Shown here one piece after another: positions 10,681-21,418 of a stretch of DNA of 64,000 bases. The stretch's first letter is position 1. Every line of letters starts with the position of its first letter. Source of the DNA: Stereum hirsutum FP-91666 SS1 (taxonomy: Eukaryota > Basidiomycota > Agaricomycetes > Russulales > Stereaceae); NCBI RefSeq assembly GCF_000264905.1, contig NW_006763140.1, positions 475,575-539,574 on the forward strand, given 5' to 3'. Below the pieces are notes generated by a model that had not been told where the DNA came from, ran no database searches, and saw nothing but the letters and a program-made list of their open reading frames with translations. Position numbers and translations under genes: made by a program.

Positions 10681-12327
10681 TCACTGGATCTTGTGCCCAC
10701 CAGCCCTCACGGTCGAACTCGTCCTCTGCAACGGCTTGGGACCCGCGCTGATCCCCATCTGCTTCCTCTTCGCTTCCCTCTCCTCCTGCGACAGCGACTC
10801 CGGACGCGTCTCCTCCACCTCGAGCCCAAAAATTTCCGCATCCGAGATCTCGTCTCTCTGCGATGCCTCGAACCTGTCACTACGCCCGAGGCGTCGTGGG
10901 CTCGAGGAGACGGCGCCGGCGGGGAGACAGGGCGTGAACTGGTAGAGTGCTCGTCGCAGTCGGATCCTCTCCGCGGGGCTGGGGCACTCGTTGTTCTCGA
11001 CGGGAGGGTAACATACCCATCGAGGTGGCTCGCCGTTAAAGTAGGTGTTGGATGCGTACCAAGCCTCGTACGCGTCAACCTCCGCGACCGTTTGAGGGTC
11101 CCACCATCCCCTCGCGATCATCTCCTCCTTGTTCAACCACCCCATCGTGCACAACCGCCACAGATCCCTCGGCGTCCCCAACTCCGCTCCCCGAGTCCTC
11201 TCGTCGGCGCCATCCTCGCCCTCCACATCCTCCTCCTCTTCCTCACCATCACCGACCTCCCGTTCGTTCTCCTTCTTAGTTTGTTTGCGCCGACCCTTTC
11301 CCTTCTTCTCCCACTTCTCCAACCTCTGGAACTTGCTCGGATTGCGAAGATGGTGATCATGCACCATCAACGCGTGCATCGCGTTCCACCCATCCCTCGC
11401 CTTCAATTTGTTCGGGTGAGGCTCGAACAGGAAGTCGCGGACCTTGATACCTTCGCGTTCTGTGAGTTCGTCAGGTGTGAGCGGAACGTAGTCGGGTTGG
11501 GGTACCGATTCGGGATGGTCGATGATTTCGGTGCCGGTGGGTGAGGGTGGGCAAGATTCGGATGGAAGGTCGGGATGGTTGATGATGGGAGTTGGAGGGT
11601 AGGAATTGGAGGGCGAGTCGGTCGGGCTTGGGATGGGGAGGTAGTCGGGAGGGTCGGATGGGGAGCCGTAGAAGGATGGGAATGGTTTCAATGCGGCTTG
11701 GAGAGCGGGCGGCACGTGGAGTGACGCGTGTGAGAGTGAGGACGTGGACTGCATTGTGCACTCGAAAATGCGGGGGGATGGAGGGACAGAAGAGAGGATA
11801 GATGATGACGGAGCGGAAGCAAGGTGGAGAGCGGAGGAAACGGGGGCTCGTACGAGAGGTGACGCTGTATTTATATGATCGGCAGTCGGCTGCCGGGTTA
11901 ATGCGAGCGGTGACACGGGCACCATTGTTCTCGAGCCTCTGGCGGGGGCCTTTTCGGACAATGGTTGCTTGGGTCGCCGTGTCCGTTTCGAAGCGGTTGG
12001 CACAGGCACAGACGATCGCGACTGCGTGCCAGATGGCCCCGACACCTTCGACGATCGCTTGTTCTTTGTTCTCCTTGACCGTGGCGGCGGTATAGGAGAT
12101 GAGGTTGATGCGAGACTCGATGCTGGTGTCGTTTCGGGCATGGTCCGTCTTGGAGCCTTTCGTCCGCGAGTGGAGGTGGTTGGTGTGGTGTCGGAGTCCG
12201 TGCGCTTACGTTTGCTGCGCGTGTTCGACGATGGCGGACCTTGCGAGAGGAAGATGGCGATGTCGATATCGGATGTGGATGCGAAAAGCGTTCTGGCTCG
12301 GCTACGTGTGAAAGGGCGAGTGGACAT
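10681..12327 (-). CDS. conserved basidiomycete-type protein, unknown function
   Basis: A single-exon frame of 548 residues from the first ATG (12327); the upstream open frame begins with GTG and is not needed. The first 300 residues or so are rich in Ser, Pro, Thr, Arg and Lys with basic clusters (SKRKRTDS, TRRPKQP), suggesting a disordered, possibly nuclear region. An acidic run (EEEEEDVEGED) follows. The C-terminal third looks folded, with aromatic motifs such as RDLWRLCTMGWLNKEEMI and EAWYASNTYFNGEPPRWVCYPP. I cannot name a domain. High third-position GC supports coding. Confidence 0.75.
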   Translation of the reverse strand: MSTRPFTRSRARTLFASTSDIDIAIFLSQGPPSSNTRSKRKRTDSDTTPTTSTRGRKAPRRTMPETTPASSLASTSSPIPPPRSRRTKNKRSSKVSGPSGTQSRSSVPVPTASKRTRRPKQPLSEKAPARGSRTMVPVSPLALTRQPTADHINTASPLVRAPVSSALHLASAPSSSILSSVPPSPRIFECTMQSTSSLSHASLHVPPALQAALKPFPSFYGSPSDPPDYLPIPSPTDSPSNSYPPTPIINHPDLPSESCPPSPTGTEIIDHPESVPQPDYVPLTPDELTEREGIKVRDFLFEPHPNKLKARDGWNAMHALMVHDHHLRNPSKFQRLEKWEKKGKGRRKQTKKENEREVGDGEEEEEDVEGEDGADERTRGAELGTPRDLWRLCTMGWLNKEEMIARGWWDPQTVAEVDAYEAWYASNTYFNGEPPRWVCYPPVENNECPSPAERIRLRRALYQFTPCLPAGAVSSSPRRLGRSDRFEASQRDEISDAEIFGLEVEETRPESLSQEEREAKRKQMGISAGPKPLQRTSSTVRAGGHKIQ

Positions 12328-13478
12328 GTTGCGGTTTGAAGCTGGAAGGTGTGCGAGCGGTAATAGGCTCTGTGCAGGTGATAGTACAAGGGAAGTGGAA
12401 CGCCCGACTCTATCTTGATACAGTGTCCTTTTATACACAGGACAATATGCAAAAGGGGAATAATGATAAGAATGGAGATGCTCGAACGGGCTTTTGTTCG
12501 CCTGTTTGGACAGTGTTGCACAGAGTGATGGAAGGTGATGAAGGAGGCGCTGTGCGCTTCGTGTGACCACAATTCAAAAAGGGAATGCTTGTCTCGGAGC
12601 TTCCCACGGTCAAAGCGCCTATGCTCCGAGGCTCCTGTCCGATCTCAATGCGATGCATCCCGATCTCGTTCCTTGAAGCGAGCAAAATAGTATCAAAATA
12701 GTATGGTACGATGTCAAAATATTCGAAGAATTTGAGTGTACTATTCTCCTGTAATATTGTAACAACGACGAGCTGGGAACACGAGGTGGCAGCAATTTTG
12801 CAGGGCGGTCGGAGCGCGCGATGACGACTTCGGTGGAGATTTCCCGATATGGTCTCGTTTGTTGACTCGCGACGCGTCGGGCTGCAGTTGCCGCAGTTGC
12901 CGACGACGCGTCGCGCGTTTTGGCCTCGTGACTCGCGTTTCGGAGTTGACTCGGGTGAGTATTCGCCACCGCCACCCACATCACAATGGAGTGGTCCCTG
13001 CGCAGGTGGAGGCGATGGTTTCGTTGGATCGGTGTTTCAGGATTGTGCGGGAATGATGCTGTTTCAGTCCATGACGCCTGACGGTCGCATTTGGCCAGCT
13101 GAAGGCACGGAGGGCGAACAGCAGGACAGGCAGACATTCAGTGCTGACCCACAAGAGTCAGGTATTGTCAACGGCAGTGCGAAGGAATGACAGCATGAAG
13201 CCAAGTAGTACTGTACTCGGGAGCAACGCGAGGTAGAAGTCGATAAAGCCCAAGCACGAAGAAGAAGAATATTACCAGGAAAAGCCTAGACACAACGATG
13301 TCGATCGCAGGGAAAGCGCCGACACCAAAATGAGCAATAAATCAAACCCAGTGCCCAAGCGGCCAATCCAGTCGACCCATCTACAAATTAATGATACAAC
13401 AGAGAAAGCATACACGACGTGCCTGCCATAATCATACAACACTAACCTTCACCACAAACCCATCCGACCACGTCTAAC
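12328..13478. other. intergenic region
   Basis: Holds the promoter of the gene starting at 12327 and the 3' side of the gene ending at 13479. Besides the two ACGCGT palindromes listed separately, no gene is supported; the open frames here are overlapping shadows. Confidence 0.6.
12870..12913. promoter_or_regulatory. paired ACGCGT (MluI cell-cycle box-like) palindromes
   Basis: The 10-base palindrome CGACGCGTCG occurs at 12870-12879 and again at 12904-12913, 34 bases apart. ACGCGT is the core bound by fungal MBF (Swi6/Mbp1-type) factors. The site lies about 540 bases upstream of the 12327 start. A regulatory role is inference. Confidence 0.35.
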
Positions 13479-14909
13479 TTAGAATCGCTCCGGCACTCTC
13501 GCACCTGTCAACAAGCCCCCGTCGTCCTCCAGCTCTTCCAGTCCAAGTCCATCCATCATTCGCCCCCGCTCACCCACCGCCAATGGCACCCCTAAATCCG
13601 AAATCGACGCCACACTGGTACGCTCAGTCTCAGTCCCACTCCTGCGCCGCCCCTGACCTCCATCTCCATTCACACTCGCACTGGCGGTGACGCTCCCATC
13701 ACTGACCAGTCCTCTCTCCCAAACCGGGTTGACCTCGACCGGTAGCCCCGCCTCCCTCCACGCCTTATACCCACCCACGACATCAGTCGCATTCAACAAT
13801 CCCAGATCCTGCAAAGCAGCCGCCGCCAACGAACTCGTATATCCCTCCTGACACATCACCTGCACCCTCAAATCATACCTATCCGCAATATCCAACCGTC
13901 CCTCCTTGCACCTCGGATCGAACCTCCACTCCAACACGTTCCGTTCTATGATGATACTTCCCCGAATCTGACCATGTTGCAGACGTTGCGCTTCCGGTCG
14001 TATGTCCACGAGGAGAACAGGCATGGGGATGGATGTATCGTGGAGTTCGGCGTAGGCCTGCTCGGGCGTTATACGCTGCAGTCTCGCTCGGGCTTGTTCG
14101 AGGACTTGGGCGATAGAGCGGGAGTTTGGTTGAGGGATGAGGGGATCATTCAGTGTCTGTGCACTCTTCGACAGGACGTCCCATAATGCGGATTCGTCGT
14201 ACGCCGTCCAGCCTATATCATGTATACCAGCGATCCATCGTGTTTTCTCGTCGAGCAGGGGATGTACGCGGCCTATGAACTTGGAGGATGCGAGGTGTGC
14301 GGCGCGTTGGACCTGGACAGGTTCGGAACCGCAAATGATAAGGGATGTTCGGCCAACTCCAGTCGTGGCGATCGCGAAGAGGTAGTCCTTCAGCATGAGG
14401 ATGCGCTGTAGATGATTGGCCACAATCTGCAGAAACTCGGCGTCGTCCTTTTTGGAGAGCGTCAAAGTCGCAGCGATCCGCACGCCATCCACCGTCTTTG
14501 ATTTCCGAATCCCACGAACTGCGAGTTTCTCGGCGACTTGGTCACGGATGTCGTCGAGCGTTCGGGGAGCGGGGGAGTAGTCGTCCGAGGCGCTGGAAAA
14601 AGCGGGCGTGGTGAGCGTCTCGCTTTCTCCGCCTTTATTCTGAGCGTTGACGTCGAGTTTGCTGAAGAGGGGGTTTAGGGAGACGGAAGGGTGTTTGAGG
14701 TCGAGAGGGGAGAAACTGTCGGAGGTACGGGATGAGGTGTTGGTATGTGAAGAGTGTCTGGATTTCGAGTTCAATGTAGTCGGAGTTTTGGATCGGGTTT
14801 TCAGTTTGGACTTGGATGTGTGAGAGTAGAGATGGCTCAGTTCGGAGGGGTCGGAATCACGGATGGGGGGTATGGAACTGTAGATGGAGGGTGCTGGAAA
14901 ATGCGCCAT
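13479..14909 (-). CDS. rhodanese-like domain protein
   Basis: A single-exon 476-residue protein, ATG at 14909. Residues 1-110 are Ser/Thr/Pro-rich. A central segment (about 115-250; AEKLAVRGIRKSK, LIICGSEPVQVQRAAHLAS) looks folded but I do not recognise it. Residues about 279-393 form a rhodanese domain: LLVDIRPEAQRLQHGQI, then the active-site loop CQEGYTSS with Cys353, then GGYKAWREAGLPV. The catalytic cysteine is present, so persulfide or sulfur transfer is possible, though the loop differs from classical thiosulfate sulfurtransferases. The tail is low-complexity. The fusion to a long N-terminal part suggests a specialised or regulatory role. Confidence 0.85.
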   Translation of the reverse strand: MAHFPAPSIYSSIPPIRDSDPSELSHLYSHTSKSKLKTRSKTPTTLNSKSRHSSHTNTSSRTSDSFSPLDLKHPSVSLNPLFSKLDVNAQNKGGESETLTTPAFSSASDDYSPAPRTLDDIRDQVAEKLAVRGIRKSKTVDGVRIAATLTLSKKDDAEFLQIVANHLQRILMLKDYLFAIATTGVGRTSLIICGSEPVQVQRAAHLASSKFIGRVHPLLDEKTRWIAGIHDIGWTAYDESALWDVLSKSAQTLNDPLIPQPNSRSIAQVLEQARARLQRITPEQAYAELHDTSIPMPVLLVDIRPEAQRLQHGQIRGSIIIERNVLEWRFDPRCKEGRLDIADRYDLRVQVMCQEGYTSSLAAAALQDLGLLNATDVVGGYKAWREAGLPVEVNPVWERGLVSDGSVTASASVNGDGGQGRRRSGTETERTSVASISDLGVPLAVGERGRMMDGLGLEELEDDGGLLTGARVPERF

Positions 14910-16190
14910 GAAGTCGAAGAATTATACTGTCTCTAGTACAGGGGCCGGGTGACTGTGTGAGATCAAACCGGAGCCGATGATGAATGGTAGAAGGTAGATA
15001 GTCAAGAACAGGACCCTGTGGCAGAACAGTTTGAGAACAGTGGTTCAGAGGCGGCGAGGCCTAGCTCGGGTTGAGAGCTTATCAAATGCGTCTACGATGA
15101 AACGGAGAGACGTTGAAGAGGTATCTCATTAGCGTATCATTCTCGTACGCACCTAGAAATACACTTTATGGAGTCAGGCAAGCTACAGACAGGACGAAGG
15201 TGTGATTGTGGTGGCGAACAGACAAGGTTCAAGTTGCTAGTAAATGTGCGTCGGAAGCAATCGCAGAAGTCCCCCCACAGATCGCCCGGGCCGGCGATCG
15301 ACGTTCAGCCGCCACTGTGGCACCTTGACTTATGCCTTCTGATTTCACTGAACAAATATAGGACAGATCATTCTTGTGATCATACACGGGGTGATTTTTG
15401 ACACCAGGTCGGCCCTGGGACAGCAAGGGGGTAAAGGAGACTTGCGACTATATTTCTATGGAACAGGGTTCCTACTAGGGTGCTGGTACATACATAGGTA
15501 TGTCGATAATAGGCTGTTGTAATGATATGATGAAGGGCATGTTATGTCTGCCATTCTTCACCTGTGAAGCGTCCCAAATTATGAATCGAAGATAGCGTAA
15601 TATGGTTGGGATTGGAAGTGAGACATTGCGGGCAAGCATCAACGAAATGATCCTATCAGGCCGCACCGACTCGGAACCTCTACCAGATTTTGCGTATTAT
15701 ACCCATTCTGGAGAGTCGAGGTACTCCTTCGAGCAACCATCATATAAGGGTATCACGATGCAGTATAGCCAGGCAATGCAACCAGTCTATGTGATACGAC
15801 CAAACTGACAGCAAAGGCTAAAGATTGGGTAAGTCTAGCGGTCGTGAGTTCACGCCGCGCCGGCATGGTAGGCTGCCTATAATTGTTCTGCTTGGGTGAA
15901 CACACACTCCACCAGATTAGCATAGCTTCCAAACATGTACTTGATGACTCAACGGGTGGCGGCGGGTAGCATGGGGATGTGTGAAGCAGATAAACGATAT
16001 CATCGAAGAACTGGAGGTACCAGGTGCAGCACTGGGGCGTCTACATATGATGTGTCGACATGCACTCGACGCGTTCCCGCCACACAGCACGTACAAGGAT
16101 GTCACATGAGACTTTACGGCCAGTTGGTACCCATCTATCTCAACGCCTGAACGAGGATAAATAGGCGAAGCGATTGACGTAGTTGCATCA
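14910..16190. other. intergenic region
   Basis: Divergent upstream regions of the rhodanese gene (minus) and the TPR gene (plus). A 68-codon frame at 15602-15808 (plus) shows no family signal. Nothing else supported. Confidence 0.6.
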
Positions 16191-16198
16191 TATAAATA
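16191..16198 (+). promoter_or_regulatory. TATA box of TPR gene
   Basis: TATAAATA lies 60 bases upstream of the proposed ATG at 16251, a usual distance for a basidiomycete core promoter. Confidence 0.6.
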
Positions 16199-16250
16199 CG
16201 CACACTCGAACATCCACCCATTTCAAGTCTCCGCCTGCGCAGGTTCCACC

Positions 16251-17293
16251 ATGAAGTCCTCCGAGATTTGTGAGTAGAACTCAATGTCTGCATCAGACTA
16301 ATCACTGAGTACGGTCAACAAATGACGACAGCGGCCTCAGTGACTTTGAACGGTGCCTATCAGCACAAAATTTCAGGAGAAGTCCACTTAACACAATCGA
16401 ACTGGGCATCAGCCACCGATGCCTACCTCACGTCATTGAAGATTTTCTCTGACCTCGGTATCACGTCCGAGGCAGCAGATTGCCTCCGAAGCCTCGGTAA
16501 TATCCAGTTCAGCACGTCAAACCTACCATCAGCGAAACTATACCTCGATAGCGCACTGCACCTCTTCACTGAAGCAGGTGATGCACGCGGTCGAGCAGAC
16601 TGCCTGAAGCGCCTGGGAAACGTCGCCTTCTGTGGTGGCGAGCTCGACACCGCCATCCAACATTTCATCATCGCACAGCCCCTCTATGCAGAGCTAGGAG
16701 CAGCAGAACGCGAGGCAGCGTGCTGGAGGAGCTTGGGGGACGTAGCGCTCCTTCGTAATGATCCTGATCAAGCGGAGGCGCTCTTCAATCAGGCAAAACC
16801 TCTGTTCGGGAAGGCGGGTAGCAGGGTAGGGGAAGCAAGCTGCATCAGCGGAGAAGGAGAGGTGGCTCTGCTCCGTAACGATCCAGAACTCGCAACCACC
16901 AGATTCCTACAGGCCTTGCGAGTGTACGAACAATTCGATGCACACTGGGCCATGGCGTTCGCTACACGTCAATTGGGCTGGGCGGCTATGCATCAAGCCT
17001 CCCCGGGACAAGAGTCTGACAAGCTTGTTGCTGCCGCGGAGAAGTTCAGAAAGGCACACAAGTTCGCATTGGCATGCCACAATACTCTGGAGCAGGCACA
17101 CTGTATCCGCGACCTCGGCAAGGTGGCAGCAACCATGCATGACTGGAAAGAGGCTCAGGATAGATGGATGGAAGCGTCTGGCCTGTACGCTGAGTGTGCT
17201 GTAGAGAAAGATAGGCTAGCCGTTGTTACCTTGATAAACCAGATACCGAGGAGCACAGGTCTGCCAGTGTCTGCGCCTGCTGACACCTCATAG
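16251..17293 (+). CDS. tetratricopeptide repeat (TPR) protein
   Basis: Exon 1 is 16251-16269 (MKSSEI) and exon 2 is 16332-17293; the intron 16270-16331 starts GTGAGT and contains a branch-like ACTAAT. The product has 326 residues. An in-frame ATG at 16322 falls inside the intron, so I prefer the spliced start, which is also supported by the TATA box. The protein is almost wholly tandem TPR units of about 40 residues, with recurring patterns such as ADCLRSLGNI, ADCLKRLGNVAF, ACWRSLGDVALLRNDPDQA and HCIRDLGKVA. Repeats of this kind are common in agaricomycetes as protein-interaction scaffolds. No enzymatic or NTPase domain is attached. The partner is unknown. Confidence 0.85.
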
Positions 17294-17489
17294 TCACATA
17301 TCTGACACTAAAGTGCTAGATTGATACTCGTAGTACCGTTTCCATAAGCACCACTCACATTCCACCTTGAAACATATCTGAAATTCCCCGATAGCACTTT
17401 GCGTGGCAGTCCAATGCCACACCGAGAGAACGACAAGAAGATGTAAGCAGAGTGGACGAGATATTTACCCACCTTTTGACTGCACTTCT

Positions 17490-17783
17490 TCAACGTACCA
17501 GATGCGACAACACAAAGAATTGTTGGAAAAACTCTAGCGGTTGGCGGTAGGAAGTTATGACTTCGTCCCAACAGAGGGTGTCCTTCTTGTAGAGGGTCGT
17601 GTCGTCCACAATTACACCAGAGTTCAACTCGTGGATTGATCGCGAAGGAAGGACAAGGAACCGGGTAAAGCCGGGCCTCTCGTGCAACGATGACCAATCT
17701 TCGGATTTTTCCGCTGGGGTTTTCTTCGTGCTTTCCAAGTGCTTTCTGTTCTTTGACCTTCGTAAGCTAGGTAAGTCTATCAT
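17490..17783 (-). CDS. tentative open frame of about 97 codons
   Basis: ATG at 17783. Contains a phrase, NSGVIVDDTTLYKKDTLCW, that reads like real protein, and a possible GTACGT donor near its end. No family recognised and no second exon could be fixed. It lies convergently behind the TPR gene. Confidence 0.2.
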   Translation of the reverse strand: MIDLPSLRRSKNRKHLESTKKTPAEKSEDWSSLHERPGFTRFLVLPSRSIHELNSGVIVDDTTLYKKDTLCWDEVITSYRQPLEFFQQFFVLSHLVR

Positions 17784-18342
17784 CGCAGCTCAAAACACCG
17801 AATATGTTTAAAGGGCCTTGGAGGGTAACACAGCGTTTTTCAAACCGGTACTAAGACGCAGACGCAAGACGACTAATCACAAGCACTGCAATCATGCAGT
17901 CCTCGAACGCCACAAAACGCGCAGGACCGTGACATTGAATACTCATGACATCTGTGTGAAGGCACATTTGTTGTGTAAAGGGCGTGTCTACTTCTGTTTG
18001 CACTCAGCTGGAACCCGTCACACGACAGTAAGTACCTCATATTCCCTTAAACGGTGCATGGGAGTGTCTCAGTGGCGAGAAGGTTGACGCTGACTGGGAG
18101 GCCGCAAAGTTTACCCCATATCCTTGTATTTGGGTCCCACTCAACCTCTGTCTGATCAAACGCGTTGATACATGCCTGTGAGACTTGAGGAATTGTTTAC
18201 AAACCCTCAGAGTGATGTCTAGCTGAGCGTTCTCCTTAGCTGCAAACTGTTTGGATTGCTAGTCATTCATCGACAGCCCCTCCCTCGCACTGACCTGCTT
18301 GTCATCTATCCCGACTGTTTGGGCTGGGTAACATCGGATCCT
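17784..18342. other. upstream region of MLKL-like gene
   Basis: No gene supported. Open frames in 17818-18087 and 18256-18342 lack ATG starts or motifs. Confidence 0.5.
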
Positions 18343-21300
18343 ATGCCAGTGTTTGGGATAAAACATGCTGAGGCTGCTGGCAGTGGAGCTGCTGAGATCG
18401 CACAGTTGATTGTGCAATTGAGCAAGAATGCGGCGGACTTGCTTGGATGTGCCCCAGCATCTGCTGCTGCATCAGCTGTATTAAAAATATTGGACATTGT
18501 ACAGGTGAATGCTTGCTATCCGATTTCATACGTGACCCGATGTTCTGACGAGTCTATCATTCCAATATAGAAAGTACGGGCGAACAAGGAGAAATGTCTT
18601 CGCATTGCACTTCGCGCGGCTCGTTTCTGGGTCTCATTGCGCGATAAGATGGCAGACTGTTGGGGAAGTGCCTCGATAACTCTCATCGCGGATGTCACGA
18701 GACTCCAAGGGTATGCTTTATATTTCATACCTCGTGCCTTGGTCTGATTGTCATTGGATTATCAGGGTATTCATCTCCATATCTGTCGCGATGCAAAGCG
18801 CTGCAAACGAACGGTGGCTTGATCGGTTTCTTTGTAAGGCTGGGGTTGAAAGGGACTTAGACGACGTCAGTGAGGAGTTGGAGACAACAATTCGCAGCTT
18901 TGACGTATGTCTATTTTTTCATTGAATAGACTCAGCTGATGCATCACTCTTCAAACATCGTTTCCTGCTGCTAAAATAGTTAACGTCGCTCATTGAGCTG
19001 CGGTACATCAGTGCTCAGATATATGAGAGAGTGAACCATATCACCAACGAGGATTCTACCAACTTCCCGCGCTCATCCGCCCTCGTCATCCGACCAGAGA
19101 TGCCTGTAGCTGCCCCAAGCCCATCTTCCCCCGATGATACTTTAGTCGGATCTAGCTCCTACATGACCACTGATACTGGCTCTAGGTCCTCCAAGCTTGA
19201 AGTGAGCGAGAATACGAGCGGTAGGAAAGAAGGCAACTTTTTGTATGTCAGATTCATATACAGTCGTTTGCTGCCTTTAATATATCATTCACACATGTCT
19301 GTAACAGAACGTCGAGCACGGAGATAGAGCTGAAGGAATTTCTGTCTCCCAGTGATTCATTTCCCCTGGGCGAAAAAGGGGTATGTCATCATTTTCAGTT
19401 CTTGCTCATCGTAGCCGCTCAATTGATCTGCAGTTCCGAACATACCATCAATCCGATGTGGAGTTTGTGGGGAGACGAAGGCCGGTTGGCTGGTTCTCCG
19501 AAACATACAACGCAGTGCTCGGCGGTCGTTCTCTGATTGCGAAGATCTACGAAGAGATTGAGGACACTGAAGCATTGAACACGCTTGTTCGTTGCCATCA
19601 CTGTGATTTCTTCGCTAATGCTAATTCCTGAGTCACAGAAATGGATGAAAGACATCAAATTATTAACTCGGGTCTGGTCAGCTATACCTCCATAGTTTTC
19701 TAAGCAGTTCTCTGACACGGTGCTTCACATAGCCATCCAAACCTACCCCAGCTCTTTGGGTACTCAGATTTCAGAACACCTACTCGGTTCATTCTCATGT
19801 CGGGAGGTACTTATATGTTACCTGGCTAAGTAAATCCGTCGATGTCCTGATGTCAAGCTGAATATTAGTGTCTCCGAGCTCAGACCTACGGTCTCGGTAC
19901 TCTAAAGAGTTGGACGGTTTTTATACAGACATGTTTTCAGTCATGCAAGTGGTACGAACTACTTCCCATCTCCAGGATTTTGTATACCTCTGACGATGCC
20001 AATGTCTGCAGTACTCGGATGCGAGCGTGAGCTACAGTTTCAAAGATGGCCGAATCTCTCAATCTAACGCATTATAGTCTGCCGCACGTCACGTTCAACG
20101 CCAGCTGAGGTTCTCGGATGAGACGATGGAATGGTTCATCCGGGTCAGTGCTCTGAATTCCCCAGTCGAAATGATTTGAACTATAGCGTATCGTCCTGCT
20201 ATCTAGAACGCTACTTACACCGTTGATGAAAACAACAAATTCTTGCTGGGCCTGCCAAACGATTTGGCCCCCAACGACCTCCCTGGGGAACACTTCTGCG
20301 AGTCGTATATGCGAAATTTATTATTCTTCGCGGCATATTCGAATCCCTTCTATCAGCTTCCAGAGGTGCGTTAGTTCCATACCTGAAAAAGGCTAAATTC
20401 TTCTATTTGTCTCCCTAACATGCTGGTGTTCCTGCAGAAACATGAGCATATAGCGACTTCTTACCCGACTCTTATCAATCAACGAACCCTTACTATCGAT
20501 CCTCGTGTTAGCTTCCTGTTTGATCAACATCTCACCGGATCGCTTCAAGATTTTCAGGATTTAGCACAGCTCTATACGAGCAACAATACTTGGGAACAGA
20601 TCATCGCTGACCACTATGGTAGTGTGACGGACCTCAAGGCTGGGGATGTACTCATATGGAGCGGACGGGGTCTTGGGGCCTGGAGATCACTGCGAAGTGT
20701 ATTTGAAGTCGCGGACAAAGAGGTAGCTCAGGCACTTGCGACCAGTACAGAGTCTGTTGTATACCAGTGGACGAAGAAAGAAGGGTGGTTTACCGGTCAA
20801 CCTGTGCTTCTGCCTGACGGTCATCAAGCGTACGCGTACTATATCCGTTACTCTCCGCTCTGTATGCTGATATATTTTGGTCAAGTTGGCTCTTGGATCT
20901 TCGACTCGGGAACCATGTTCACGTGTCACAGTGGAACAGAGTCGTCTCTATTCAAAAGGCGAGGCAGTATCTGGTCGATAATGCTCGCTTTTTTGCAGAA
21001 CAAGCTAGCGTCAATCCGGAGGAGTTAATCATGGGTAAGCCCACTATGCTTCGGCCATATTTTTGCATCCTGAGTATCTTTTCCAATGCCAATTCTAGTG
21101 ACCAGAACCTTGATCAACAAATCGTACATGGTTAACCCAGTCAGTGAGGATGTGACATCGAAGACTGGGAGTCCATACCTCGTCATTCCCCCAGGAGACA
21201 CGCAGACGCCTTACATCGCCGATTCTCTATCGGACATCGCTGGAGATCAATCAATAGCGATACCTCCGGTCTCTCAGCAGTGGAAGGCGAAGTTGGACGA

Positions 21301-21418
21301 ATACTTCTGGTAAGCCATCGGTTGCATTTAGGTGTGTGGCTCACTCACGAGGAATCTTGCTATGAGCAGTGAACCTCCGTACTATATTCAAGTCACTCGT
21401 GAAGATATAGCCGACTAG
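18343..21418 (+). CDS. MLKL-like helical domain plus kinase-like protein
   Basis: About 16 exons. The first ones are 18343-18504, 18571-18710, 18766-18904, 18980-19242, 19308-19380, 19434-19586, 19639-19676, 19733-19806 and 19869-19948; a 15-base exon follows at 20012-20026, then 20078-20143, 20207-20365 and 20438 onward; the stop is 21416-21418. The N-terminal 200 residues are a helical domain (NKEKCLRIALRAARFW ... ERWLDRFLCKAGVERDL ... SLIELRYISAQIYE) of the kind annotated as an MLKL_NTD-like four-helix bundle in agaricomycetes. A Ser/Thr-rich linker precedes a kinase-like N lobe: EFVGRRRPVGWF, then AVLGGRSLIAKIYEE with the expected lysine, then HPNLPQLFGYSD and RFILMSG. No HRD or DFG triplet is evident, so it is probably a pseudokinase. 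A C-terminal ASVNPEELIM-VTRT block is typical of this agaricomycete family. The joining of exons 13-14 is the least certain. A role in signalling or regulated cell death is inference from MLKL only. Confidence 0.7.

Noticed and set aside
10693..11544. 283-codon plus-strand frame
   Set aside because: It lies opposite the minus-strand coding region and is a GC-rich shadow with no motif.
12327..12570. 81-codon N-terminal extension of the 10681-12327 protein
   Set aside because: It starts with GTG, and the ATG at 12327 begins a more typical basic N-terminus.
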